DNA of 32,310 bases from an uncultured Lachnospiraceae bacterium (GCA_947624815.1 CANQME010000030.1:1-32310), one strand, 5' to 3'. Shown: positions 7,200 through 15,441, numbered from the stretch's first letter. Notes: generated from the sequence alone by a model not told the origin. Made by a program: numbers and translations.

Positions 7200-8339
7200 A
7201 GATTATTACATATTACACCAGTAGCGCCTTCCACAGTTTCTGGAGGCGGCATTGTAGTGGCACAAACCTTATTGTCATTAAGTAATAGTGGAAATGTGTT
7301 GGACTATGTTGGTCCTAGAATTGATGATAAAGAATATATTGATTTATATAATCATATTTACATTTTAAGCAAAGAACATATATGGATTCGAAGAGTCTGG
7401 TATTTATTACACGGTATAACGAATGGTGGTTATCATTCATGGAAAACATTACGGTTAGATATAGAAGGATACGATGCCATTATTTTGGAATCAACAAAGC
7501 TGGATTATATTATTGAGAAGATTGGAAATAAAAAACTGTATATTCGGGTTCATAATGTTGAACATGATTATGCAAAAAAAGATTTTCTGATGGGACGATC
7601 TCTGACGAAATGGATGCTCTTTATATTAGCTAAAAGACAGGAGAAAGCATTAGTAGAGAGGGCAGATATTTTAGTTACATTAACGAAAGAAGATAGCATG
7701 CGTTTAAAGGAATTGTATCCTAATATTTCTAGAAAAAGAATAAAAGTTATTCCTGTGTGTGTAAAGAGTAAAAAAACGGAAAGTTATACTCGAGAATGTA
7801 CTAATAAGTTACAAATGCTAATTACTGGTTCACTATGGTTTGGCGGAAACTATACAGGAATAATCTGGTTTATTAATAACGTTGTCCCTAAGTTAAATAT
7901 ACCTTTTGAATTGACAATTGCAGGTTCCCATCCGTCCCCGCAGCTATTAGAGTTAATGCAAAATAACATTCAATTAATTGATTCTCCTCAAAGTATGGTT
8001 CCTTATTTTGAAAGCAGCGATTTAATATTGGCCCCTATTTTTCAAGGGGCAGGAATGAAAGTAAAAATTGCCGAGGCGTTATCTTTTGGTAAACCAATAG
8101 TGGGAACCACACATGCGTTTATTGGGTATGACATACAAGATAGGACTAATTCCTATGTCGCTAATTCAAGTGAAGAATTCTGTAAAGCAATAGAGACCTA
8201 CTATAAATTATCTAAAGATGAAAAAAATGAAATGAGCAAAGCGGCGTATAATTTATTTGTTCAGAATTATAGTTTGGACAAAAGTGGTATTTTGTGGAAA
8301 CAAATTATATATGAGAAAATGTCATATGACAAATATTGA
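7185..8339 (+). CDS. GT4 family glycosyltransferase
   Basis: GT-B-fold glycosyltransferase, 384 residues from ATG 7185 or 380 from ATG 7197. The family-like N-terminus is MRLLHITPVAPST, which favours 7197, and the upstream bases belong to a repeat shared with the Wzx leader. Neither start has a ribosome binding site. Visible features: SGGGIVVAQ near the N-terminus, RVHNVEHDY in the middle, ITGSLWFGGNYTGIIWFINN beginning the donor domain, and APIFQGAGMKVKIAEALSFG with KPIVGTTHAF (about 282-312). This resembles the branch that often transfers mannose or related sugars, but specificity is not readable. AT-rich. Confidence 0.86.
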   Translation: MQAKMRLLHITPVAPSTVSGGGIVVAQTLLSLSNSGNVLDYVGPRIDDKEYIDLYNHIYILSKEHIWIRRVWYLLHGITNGGYHSWKTLRLDIEGYDAIILESTKLDYIIEKIGNKKLYIRVHNVEHDYAKKDFLMGRSLTKWMLFILAKRQEKALVERADILVTLTKEDSMRLKELYPNISRKRIKVIPVCVKSKKTESYTRECTNKLQMLITGSLWFGGNYTGIIWFINNVVPKLNIPFELTIAGSHPSPQLLELMQNNIQLIDSPQSMVPYFESSDLILAPIFQGAGMKVKIAEALSFGKPIVGTTHAFIGYDIQDRTNSYVANSSEEFCKAIETYYKLSKDEKNEMSKAAYNLFVQNYSLDKSGILWKQIIYEKMSYDKY

Positions 8340-8373
8340 AATGAATCGATAGATGAAAATAGGAGAAGATATA

Positions 8374-8916
8374 ATGTTATATTATTTAAAAAGAGTTATT
8401 GCTGCGCTTATATACATTTTTTCGAATTACATTGTTGCTAATATCCCAAGTTGGTCTATTAGGAAATTGCTATACAGATGTATGGGAATGGAAATTGGCC
8501 ATGGCTCACGGATTTATATGAAGTGTATTGTTAGATTTCCGTGGAGGATTGTTATAGGTAATAATTCGGTTATTAATGAAAACTGCTACCTTGATGGGCG
8601 GGGGGGTATTATAATTGGGGATAATGTTTCCATTTCATTTTTTTCTTTTTTGATTAGTGCTAGTCATGATAGTAGTTCAGGTGAATTCAAAGGTGTAAGT
8701 GGGAATATTATAATAAATGATAATGCATGGATTGGTGCGAATGCAATTATACTTCAGGGAACGACGGTCGAAAGGGCCTGTATTCTTGCTGCAGGTAGTA
8801 CTCTTAAGGGACACACAGAAGAAGGATTTATATATGCTGGGATTCCAGCAGTGAAGAAAAGAAGTAGAAATCTAGAAAGACTGTATATACAACATCATAT
8901 TGATTTCTTTCGGTAA
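8374..8916 (+). CDS. Left-handed beta-helix (hexapeptide) O-acyltransferase
   Basis: 180-residue hexapeptide-repeat acyltransferase, probably acetylating a sugar hydroxyl of the repeat unit with acetyl-CoA. ATG 8374 is chosen because AGGAGA lies at 8361-8366, eight bases ahead; the longer frame from 8353 has no such site. Isoleucine-rich hexad repeats are visible (VIGNNSVIN, IIIGDNVSIS, NIIINDNAWIGANAIIL) and ISASHD supplies the likely catalytic histidine. The C-terminal FIYAGIPAVKKR is typical of the family. An N-terminal hydrophobic helix (VIAALIYIFSNYIVANI) suggests membrane association. Confidence 0.88.
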   Translation: MLYYLKRVIAALIYIFSNYIVANIPSWSIRKLLYRCMGMEIGHGSRIYMKCIVRFPWRIVIGNNSVINENCYLDGRGGIIIGDNVSISFFSFLISASHDSSSGEFKGVSGNIIINDNAWIGANAIILQGTTVERACILAAGSTLKGHTEEGFIYAGIPAVKKRSRNLERLYIQHHIDFFR

Positions 8917-8972
8917 GGTATCCAACTCAGGATTCCATATAGATGGAGGAATGCGAAGAATCTTTTTGGTTA

Positions 8973-9005
8973 CTTTTTACGTTCTCTTTTGAGAACTGTA
9001 AAAAG
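8973..9005 (+). other. Strong hairpin between acyltransferase and glycerophosphotransferase genes
   Basis: CTTTTTACGTTCTC (8973-8986) pairs with GAGAACTGTAAAAAG (8991-9005) across a TTTT loop, giving 14 base pairs with a single bulged T. It is followed by ATAGGG rather than a T-run, so it is not a clear intrinsic terminator. It could be an mRNA-stability, processing or attenuation element inside the operon. Confidence 0.55.
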
Positions 9006-9037
9006 ATAGGGATTAGATAGGAAAGAAGGCTGTTACT

Positions 9038-10225
9038 ATGAAAATAAAACGCTTAATTAGGTCATGTTTGAGGGATACCAGAAATTGTATCATCAAGGTC
9101 TTTAACCTGTTTCCGATCAGCGACATTATTCTTTTTGAAAGTAATCCGGATTTTAATGATGAAGGATACTGGATGTGTAAAAAGTTTTTGGCTGAAGGAA
9201 TGGATCAGAAATATAGCATCTACTGGTATTTAAAAGATCATAACAGCAAAATACCGAACGGTTGGAATATTTCGTGTATTTATGTTAAACCGCAGAGTTT
9301 AAGACAATGGATAACGAAATACTATGTTCTGCATACAGCAAAGTGTATTCTGGATTCCTGTATGTTCATACCTAAAAGAAAAAAGGAGCAGTTCCGATTG
9401 TTTCTCCATCATGGAATGCCAATAAAAAGAATAGATAAATATATAGAATCCATGGGAGATTATGATTATGTTTCTATTGGGTCTTCGTTTTTTAGCGAAT
9501 ATTACGAAAGAGTAGGCGTGCCGAAAGAAAAGCAGGTAGCTGTAGGATATTCGCGAAATGATCAATTGAGATTGGCTCAAAATTGGATAAACAGGATTTT
9601 CCAGATATCTAATAGTAATAAAGTTATTATGTGGATGCCGACATACCGGCAGCATGAGAGTTCTGATACCGGTTGCAACGTTCCTATTGATACAAGTAAT
9701 GAGACAGGATTGCCAATCATTAAAACTTTTGAAGATGCGCTTATTGTTAATCAAAGGCTTTCAGAAAACCGAGAATTGTTGGTAATTAAACCGCATCAAT
9801 CGCAGGATGTACAGTATTTAAAAATTGAGGAATTGACAAATATAAAGATAATATCAACTAAAATGCTTCAGGAAAATGGAATACAACTCTATTCCCTTTT
9901 GGCTGAAATGGATGCTTTGATTACCGATTATTCTTCTGTATATATAGATTTTTTATTAACAGGAAAACCAATAGGATTAACTATTGACGATATTACCATA
10001 TATGAAAAAGAAGTAGGTTTTGCAGTCAACGATTATAAGAAAGACATTCAAGGGTTCTATATTAATGATATAAAGGATTTTTTTGAGTTTTTAGATAGAA
10101 TTAATATAGATCCAGAATTTATGAAAAATATTATGCATACTGCTTACTTAAGGTTTCATGATGAAACAGAATTTACATCATCTGAGAGATTGTTTCGATT
10201 CATAAAGGATAAGGCTAATCTATGA
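9038..10225 (+). CDS. CDP-glycerol glycerophosphotransferase family protein
   Basis: Teichoic-acid-type polyol-phosphate transferase (TagB/TagF family fold), predicted to move a polyol-phosphate from a CDP-polyol onto the glycan or a growing chain at the cytoplasmic membrane. 395 residues starting at ATG 9038, with GAAAGAAGG upstream. Family motifs: HHGMPIKRI near 124, GYSRNDQL near 168, IMWMPTYR near 197, LLVIKPHQS near 248 and ALITDYSSVYIDFLLTGKP near 293-310. It lacks the long repeats of polymerising TagF proteins, so single addition is as likely as chain synthesis. The cassette directly downstream may supply its donor. No tagD/tarD-like CDP-glycerol gene or tarI/tarJ pair is in the window. 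Confidence 0.88.
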   Translation: MKIKRLIRSCLRDTRNCIIKVFNLFPISDIILFESNPDFNDEGYWMCKKFLAEGMDQKYSIYWYLKDHNSKIPNGWNISCIYVKPQSLRQWITKYYVLHTAKCILDSCMFIPKRKKEQFRLFLHHGMPIKRIDKYIESMGDYDYVSIGSSFFSEYYERVGVPKEKQVAVGYSRNDQLRLAQNWINRIFQISNSNKVIMWMPTYRQHESSDTGCNVPIDTSNETGLPIIKTFEDALIVNQRLSENRELLVIKPHQSQDVQYLKIEELTNIKIISTKMLQENGIQLYSLLAEMDALITDYSSVYIDFLLTGKPIGLTIDDITIYEKEVGFAVNDYKKDIQGFYINDIKDFFEFLDRINIDPEFMKNIMHTAYLRFHDETEFTSSERLFRFIKDKANL

Positions 10226-10392
10226 ATAATAATATTATTAAAGTTAGCTAAGAACGGTTGACTGGGTTCAGTTAAACTTTTAAAAGTCCCGATATATTGG
10301 AGAGTTACTATATAACAGTTAAAGGTCGAATTTGTTGTATAGTCTATAGAGTGGCTTTCGTTTAGTAATCACCGACTTATGGAGAAGAACCA

Positions 10393-10419
10393 ATGAAAGG
10401 CATATATGGTGCACAATAA
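10393..10419 (+). other. Eight-codon leader or vestigial start ahead of the aldolase gene
   Basis: ATG 10393 has GGAGAA (10381-10386) at good spacing and encodes MKGIYGAQ before TAA. MKGI is the usual opening of RmlA-type nucleotidyltransferases, so this may be the residue of a replaced gene; it could also be chance or a regulatory leader peptide. The hairpin at 408-427 of the same kilobase overlaps its end. Confidence 0.2.
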
Positions 10420-10427
10420 TATGCACC
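10408..10427 (+). other. Hairpin just upstream of the aldolase start
   Basis: GGTGCA (10408-10413) pairs with TGCACC (10422-10427) around an eight-base loop. It ends ten bases before ATG 10438, where a ribosome binding site would normally be. No Shine-Dalgarno sequence is visible for the aldolase gene, so initiation may depend on coupling or on this structure. Confidence 0.35.
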
Positions 10428-10437
10428 GAAAATACTA

Positions 10438-11253
10438 ATGAATACATTTAACATGAATAGTGAAAAAGTTTTAGCTATCAACATCTGGGATTATAATTCA
10501 GTTGCGGCCGCTATAGAGGCAGCCGCATTTTATAAGAGGTGCATTATACTTCAGACTTCCGTCGGCATATATAAAAAACTGCCCAGGAAGCCATTCAGGG
10601 ATTTTGTCCGCTCCTATGCCGCAGCGGCAGGAACAGAAGTTTATCTGAACATTGACCATTGCAGGGATCCCCAGATGGTGAAAGATGCTGTCGATAACGG
10701 CTGGGACATGGTGATGATCGATGCATCTGCGCAGTCGTTGCCGGACAATATCCGGATAACGAATGAAGTGATCCAATATGCGCATGCACATGGCTGCAAG
10801 GTTGAAGCAGAGGTCGGCCGGATCCATGGAACAGAAGACGACATCTTAGTGAAACAACAGGATGTTGCATCCAAAAGCGATATCAAAAGGTTCCTTGAGG
10901 AAACAGATGTGGATTATATCGCGGCAGCGTTCGGCAATGCCCATGGCGAATACCATGCAAGGCCGGAACTGCATTATGACCTGGTCGAATACGCCGCGTC
11001 TTTCGGTGTGCCTTTTGCGGTGCATGGGGGAAGCGGCTTATCAGATGGGGAGCTGAAAAGGCTTCTTGCCATACCGAATGTGGGGAAAATAAACATATCG
11101 ACGGACATGAAGCTGGCGTACCGGTCAGGGATCCTATCCGCATCCGACGCCGGGCTGTTTGAGCGGGAGGCCTTCCAGCCGTCGGCGGTCGAAGAGATAG
11201 TCCATGAAAAAATGTTTGAACTGGTATCGTCGAAACTGAGGCTATTCGAATAG
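10438..11253 (+). CDS. Class II (zinc) ketose-bisphosphate/ketose-phosphate aldolase
   Basis: Metal-dependent aldolase of the FbaA/KbaY/GatY family: reversible aldol reaction between dihydroxyacetone phosphate and an aldehyde. 271 residues, a little short of typical. Conserved elements are present: NIDHC with D73 and H74, VEAEVGRIHG from 122, GNAHG with H169, VHGGSG with H196 and NISTD near 219-223, so the enzyme should be active. Being in a polysaccharide cluster with a kinase, a dehydrogenase and a nucleotidyltransferase argues against ordinary glycolysis and for making or cleaving a ketose phosphate for a sugar or polyol donor. The first 20 codons are AT-rich and the rest GC-richer, putting a composition breakpoint inside the gene. 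Confidence 0.9.
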   Translation: MNTFNMNSEKVLAINIWDYNSVAAAIEAAAFYKRCIILQTSVGIYKKLPRKPFRDFVRSYAAAAGTEVYLNIDHCRDPQMVKDAVDNGWDMVMIDASAQSLPDNIRITNEVIQYAHAHGCKVEAEVGRIHGTEDDILVKQQDVASKSDIKRFLEETDVDYIAAAFGNAHGEYHARPELHYDLVEYAASFGVPFAVHGGSGLSDGELKRLLAIPNVGKINISTDMKLAYRSGILSASDAGLFEREAFQPSAVEEIVHEKMFELVSSKLRLFE

Positions 11254-11297
11254 GCTGTGCTCGGCCTAATGATTACATGCAGCAGAGGAGATAAACT

Positions 11298-12833
11298 GTG
11301 AAAAGAAACATACTTGTACTGAACATGGGGATGAAGAGCATCCGCTGCATCATATTTGATGAATCGGGAAGGAAAGTATCGTCCGCAGCTCAGGCGATAG
11401 TCACGGCCATCAATGAGGACTGTGTAGAACAGGATCCCGACGAATGGTGGGACAAGGCTGTCCTGGTAATGAAGAAAGCTTGCCATGATGCCGGGATCCG
11501 GCGTATCGATTACATAACGGTCACTGCTTCCGCATCGTGCCTGGTGTGTGTCGGTGAGAACGGCGGGACGATTGGGAAAGCGGTCATGGTTTCTGACAAG
11601 AGGGCTGCCGCGGAGGCCGTAGAGATAGAGGCCCTGCCGGAGTATCCACCCGTTTTGGCAGACACGGGGCTGGCAGTTTCCGTGAGCCTTATGCTGCCCA
11701 AGATCCTATGGTTCAGGAAAAATGAGCCGGGGATCTTTGAACGGACAAGATACTTTATGACCCCCAATGATTTCCTGGTATTCCGGTTATGCGGGAATGC
11801 AGTCACGGATGAGCTGAATGCATCCAAATATCACTATGACCCGGAGAGGGGAGTGTATCCGGCAAAGCTGTTGGCGGCATTGGGGATACTGGAGGACAGG
11901 CTCCCCAAAGTTATTTCTACCGGTACGGATGTGGGCGGACTTCTGGCCGCGGCGGCGGACGCCATAGGCATTGACCGCAGCGCGAGGGTGGTGCTGACCT
12001 CATATGATGCGATCTGCTCCTTTGTGGGAAGCGGCGTATGCGGCGAAGGGGAAGCCAGCGACGTATCCGGGACGGTTACGGTGTTCCGGACACTGAGCAG
12101 GAAAGAGTGTATAGGTGGGAACAGCAGGATATATAACTTGCGGTTCCCTCAAGGCGGTTTTAATATCGTCGGGGGTTCCAATAACCTTGGGGGCGGTCTG
12201 ATCGAATGGGTCAAGCAGTGCTACTACATGAAAGAGGAATACCCGTACGAGGTGATGGAGAAGGAAGCCGGCGAGTCCGAGATCGGGGCACGCGGCGTGA
12301 TCTTCCTGCCATACCTGTTGGGAGAACGGGCGCCGCTGTGGAACAATGACGCCCGTGGGGTGTTCTTTGGATTGGAACGGATGCATTCACGGAAGGATAT
12401 GACGAGGGCTGTTTTCGAGAGCACGGCTTTCATTGACAGGAGTTTCGAGGAAGCCATATCGGAAGAAGGGATCGATGTCACCGCTGTCCGCTTATCCGGA
12501 GGGCTTGCCAGGGTGGGCCTGATTTCGCAGATAAAGGCGGATGTCCTGGGAAAGGACGTTCTGGTCCTGTCAGAGTTTGAGACAACAGCAACCGGTGCCG
12601 CGATGATCGCCCTGCATGGCCAGGGCATTTTTGATTCCCTAGAGTCGGCGGCAGCCCGTTTCACGTCTGTGCGCATGATCATCAAACCTAATATGGAGAA
12701 CCATAAGAAGTATGAGTTGATGTATGAACTGTTTAAAAGAACCTATGAAGTGAACCTGCCGCTTTTCAGGGAGCGGGTACAGCTTATGGGACAGATCCGC
12801 GACAACAGGGAAACGCGGATCGAGAATCTATAG
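11298..12833 (+). CDS. FGGY family carbohydrate kinase with altered N-terminal phosphate motif
   Basis: ATP-dependent sugar or polyol kinase of the xylulokinase/glycerol kinase superfamily, 511 residues. Start GTG 11298 with GAGGAG at 11285-11290. The order of elements is normal: N-terminal actin-like domain, EQDPDEWW near 44-51, TPNDFLVFRLCG near 155, the catalytic aspartate D237 in LTSYDAI, GARGVIFLPYLLGERAP near 333-350, and RLSGGLAR near 396. The first phosphate motif, usually DxGTTS, reads NMGMKS (residues 9-14), so the conserved aspartate is replaced by asparagine. It may tune substrate or metal handling, or reduce activity. Substrate unknown; triose, tetrose, pentulose or a polyol are all possible. 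Second gene of the four-gene cassette. Confidence 0.88.
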   Translation: MKRNILVLNMGMKSIRCIIFDESGRKVSSAAQAIVTAINEDCVEQDPDEWWDKAVLVMKKACHDAGIRRIDYITVTASASCLVCVGENGGTIGKAVMVSDKRAAAEAVEIEALPEYPPVLADTGLAVSVSLMLPKILWFRKNEPGIFERTRYFMTPNDFLVFRLCGNAVTDELNASKYHYDPERGVYPAKLLAALGILEDRLPKVISTGTDVGGLLAAAADAIGIDRSARVVLTSYDAICSFVGSGVCGEGEASDVSGTVTVFRTLSRKECIGGNSRIYNLRFPQGGFNIVGGSNNLGGGLIEWVKQCYYMKEEYPYEVMEKEAGESEIGARGVIFLPYLLGERAPLWNNDARGVFFGLERMHSRKDMTRAVFESTAFIDRSFEEAISEEGIDVTAVRLSGGLARVGLISQIKADVLGKDVLVLSEFETTATGAAMIALHGQGIFDSLESAAARFTSVRMIIKPNMENHKKYELMYELFKRTYEVNLPLFRERVQLMGQIRDNRETRIENL

Positions 12834-12856
12834 AAAAAGCGGGGACGGATGATGCT

Positions 12857-14011
12857 ATGAAGAGATTTGAACTGGTCTTTCCGACGAAGGTGTACTTTGG
12901 GACCGGCATCGTTTCGGAGGCAATAAAAAAAGAAAGGGAGCTGTTCGGGAAGAGGACGTTAGTGATGATGACCGGGACAGTCCTGGAACAGCTCGGGTAT
13001 TTGGATAACTTGAAAAGTATCCTTACGGAAATACTTGGGGAAGATAATGTTTTCCTTTTCCAGAATGTAAGTCCAAATCCGGACATTGCGGAAGTGGCGG
13101 AAGCAGTTGCTTTTGGGAAGGAGAATTCTGTAGGTTCTGTGATCGGCTTTGGAGGCGGCAGCGCCATGGATGCGGCGAAGGCTGCTGCGGTGGGCATTGC
13201 TTCGGAAGAATCCATATATGATTACCTTTTAAACGGATATGAGCCGGGACCGGGAACGCTTCCGGTCATTGCCATTCCGACAACAGCGGGGACAGGCGCC
13301 GAACTTACAAAGGGAGCCATCATCTCATGCAGGGAAAAACGGATCAAATCGGGGATACGGGGCAGGTATCTGATCCCACGGCTGGCCGTCGTGGATCCCA
13401 CTTTTACCTACAGGATTCCTTATAACACGACAATGGAAACCGGCTTTGATGTGTTTTCCCATGCCGCAGAGAGCTACCTTTCGGTGAAGGCAACTGCCTT
13501 TTCGGACATGCTGTCGGAAACAGCCATTAAAAATACAGGGCTCTATCTGAGACGGTTATCTGAGGATCTGGACGACATCAAGGCCCGTGATGCGATGAGT
13601 TTTTCGAGCATGCTGATGGGTATGAATGTAAGGGATATCGGAAACTGCCTGCCCCACCGGATGCAGTACCCGGTTGGTGCACTGACCGGCACAAGCCATG
13701 GTGCAGGCCTGGCAGCCCTATATCCAGTCTGGTTACGGTATGAGTATGAAGTTAGCTGGGAGCGGGTGAACGATGTGCTCAAGTGGCTAGGCTATGGAAT
13801 GGCTGATACCGGTGGGGAAGCGGAGCGAATGATAAGGGATTTCATAAACGGACTGGGGCTGAACCGGACACTGAAGGACCTGGGAATCTGTAACATGAGC
13901 GGAGAAGACCTGGCCGGAATGGTCAGCGGGAACCTTAAGAACGACAGGCTTGGGGAAGTACCGGGGATCTGCGCTAAGATATATGACGAGTCGATGGGAC
14001 AGTTCGACTAG
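12857..14011 (+). CDS. Iron-containing (group III) alcohol dehydrogenase
   Basis: NAD(P)-dependent oxidoreductase of the Fe-ADH superfamily, which includes glycerol dehydrogenases, glycerol-1-phosphate dehydrogenase-like and phosphonoacetaldehyde reductases. 384 residues. GFGGGSAMDAAKA (about 94-106) is the nucleotide-binding loop and PTTAGTGAE (about 138-146) follows. All four metal ligands are visible: D198, H202, H267 and H281 (the last in TSHGAGLAALYP). In this setting it would reduce an aldehyde or ketone intermediate to the alcohol that is then activated. It is 23 nt after the kinase and 21 nt before the nucleotidyltransferase, so certainly the same operon. The cofactor metal and substrate are not predictable from sequence. 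Confidence 0.92.
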   Translation: MKRFELVFPTKVYFGTGIVSEAIKKERELFGKRTLVMMTGTVLEQLGYLDNLKSILTEILGEDNVFLFQNVSPNPDIAEVAEAVAFGKENSVGSVIGFGGGSAMDAAKAAAVGIASEESIYDYLLNGYEPGPGTLPVIAIPTTAGTGAELTKGAIISCREKRIKSGIRGRYLIPRLAVVDPTFTYRIPYNTTMETGFDVFSHAAESYLSVKATAFSDMLSETAIKNTGLYLRRLSEDLDDIKARDAMSFSSMLMGMNVRDIGNCLPHRMQYPVGALTGTSHGAGLAALYPVWLRYEYEVSWERVNDVLKWLGYGMADTGGEAERMIRDFINGLGLNRTLKDLGICNMSGEDLAGMVSGNLKNDRLGEVPGICAKIYDESMGQFD

Positions 14012-14032
14012 AGAAAGAGGGAAGGTGATTTG

Positions 14033-14776
14033 ATGCAGGCGATCATAATGGCGGCCGGCCGAGGAAGCAGGATGGAGCATCTGACGGATGATAAGCCGAA
14101 GGCATTTCTGGAAGTAAAGGGAATCAAGCTGATCGAGTATAATGTGGCTCTGCTGAGGTCGTTCCAGGTAAAGCGGATCATCATTGTAACAGGCTATAAA
14201 AACGAATGCTTTGAGGAACTGTATGGAAAAGATAAGGATGTAATCCTGGTTTACAATCCGTTCTATGAATTCATGAATGTTGTGGGCTCCTTTTTCATGG
14301 GGCAGGAATACCTAGACCTAAATGAGGATGTCATATATATGCATGCGGACACACTCTGCGCCCCTGAGATCATGGAAAGGATGATCCATACAGAAGGGGG
14401 CATGGTACTGCCGGTAGAGTTTAAGCAGTGTGATGAGGAAGCCATGAAGGCGCGGGTCGAGAATGGGCGAATCGTGGAGATCACAAAAAGCATACCGCTG
14501 GATAAGGCAGACGGGGAGTTCATCGGTGTGGCAAAGATTGACAGGAGCGTAATACAAGAGCTTAAGAGGTCGGTTAAGAAGGTATTGAAGGAGAAGAATT
14601 TCAACTACTATTTTGAAGGGGCTGTGCAGGACATGATAGACAGCGGGAAGGACGATATCATCGCAATACCGACGGATGGTATGTTCTGGGGAGAGGTCGA
14701 TTTCTGGGACGATTATAGCAGGGCCTGCAGAATGCTTCCGGAGAATCTTTATGAGATTGCTGTAGAGGAAAGGTAA
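14033..14776 (+). CDS. LicC-like sugar/alditol-phosphate nucleotidyltransferase
   Basis: Nucleotidyltransferase of the phosphocholine cytidylyltransferase/phosphonate-CMP branch, 247 residues. ATG 14033 is preferred over TTG 14030 because AAGG at 14022-14025 is then seven bases away. Features: IIMAAGRGSRM with the GxGxR nucleotide loop, DDKPKAFLEVKG, HADTL near 102-106 as the metal-binding aspartate region, EFIGVAKI near 163-170, characteristic of this branch, and WGEVDFWDDY near the end. Expected reaction: CTP plus a phosphorylated alcohol (or phosphonate) giving a CMP-linked donor and pyrophosphate. Last gene of the cassette with aldolase, kinase and reductase. The donor could feed the glycerophosphotransferase-like enzyme upstream. 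Confidence 0.87.
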   Translation: MQAIIMAAGRGSRMEHLTDDKPKAFLEVKGIKLIEYNVALLRSFQVKRIIIVTGYKNECFEELYGKDKDVILVYNPFYEFMNVVGSFFMGQEYLDLNEDVIYMHADTLCAPEIMERMIHTEGGMVLPVEFKQCDEEAMKARVENGRIVEITKSIPLDKADGEFIGVAKIDRSVIQELKRSVKKVLKEKNFNYYFEGAVQDMIDSGKDDIIAIPTDGMFWGEVDFWDDYSRACRMLPENLYEIAVEER

Positions 14777-14807
14777 GGTTCTTTACGTGGTTGACGGTTG
14801 AGAAATA

Positions 14808-15356
14808 TTAATTACTGCCATCAGAAATATTGCTGTGGTAACGGTTGACATTCCAGAGATGTGAATCAGGATCATAGGAGCCCTTGAACTCGTCGTTGCA
14901 GAGAGTGCGTGGGAGTGAGTCTGGCTTATGGAACTCGACGGAGCAGAGGACGGAGAGAACCTGATGTTCGGGAAGCCCTTTATCGATGGCGATGTCGCGG
15001 ATGGAGTGTGTGCCGGTAAGGCTAACGCAGGCGGCGAGGAAGGCGGTTGCGGAGAGTTTCATGGAAGGGTGTACAAAGTAGGGCCTTTTGGAGAAGGATG
15101 CGCCGCATTGCTTACAGAGGAGCCTTGGAACATGGAAGGAAAGGAATGATCCCTTTCCGGCGACGGAGACATGCCGTACGGTGAGGGAGCGTCCGGAGTC
15201 CTTGATGACACAGTTGCGGGAGCCGCAGACAGGGCAGAGCTGATCCGTGTCAGGACAGGAGATGAAGATCTCCAAGGAATGGGGATGATCCACGACGCGG
15301 TCAATGGAGACATCCTGAGGAAGAGAGATGAGTTTGTTAGTGATCTTTTTGGCCAT
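14808..15356 (-). pseudogene. ISL3-type transposase, truncated after the zinc finger
   Basis: The only minus-strand gene. 182 residues begin MAKKITNKLISL with a good AAGGAGG upstream. The N-terminal zinc-binding helix-turn-helix region is intact (CPVCGSRNC and LLCKQCGASF), and the protein reaches the first catalytic aspartate context (NDEFKG). It then ends around RYHSNISDGSN, losing nearly the whole DDE catalytic domain; full ISL3 transposases are over 400 residues. It is therefore a non-functional remnant, between the GC-rich cassette and the AT-rich flippase gene. Confidence 0.85.
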
Positions 15357-15441
15357 AGCTGTTAACCTCCTTTATTTTATTTTTTTGGCCAATAAGATAA
15401 TAACAGAAAGTCAGCAGTTATGGCTGAAAAGATTACTAACA
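15338..15441. repeat. Imperfect inverted duplication of an IS 5' end
   Basis: Read leftward from GGCC (15387-15390), the minus strand gives a 30-nt leader and then ATGGCCAAAAAGATCACTAA, the transposase start. Read rightward, the plus strand gives a 29-nt related leader and ATGGCTGAAAAGATTACTAA at 15420. Two diverged copies of one 5' end therefore lie head to head sharing the central GGCC. The right copy has lost the AGGAGG and stops after eight codons (MAEKITNR). Confidence 0.7.

Noticed and set aside
9299-9754. Antisense frame opposite the glycerophosphotransferase-like gene
   Set aside because: No ribosome binding site or family pattern, and the + strand frame has clear motifs.
9038-14776. 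Idea that the cassette makes a phosphonate such as hydroxyethylphosphonate
   Set aside because: The Fe-ADH plus LicC-like pair fits, but no PEP mutase or phosphonopyruvate decarboxylase is in the window, and aldolase and kinase have no place in that route. Not excluded if those genes lie elsewhere.
14928-15149. Forward frame inside the transposase remnant
   Set aside because: Complementary to the zinc-finger coding region of the minus-strand transposase; Gly/Glu-rich shadow.
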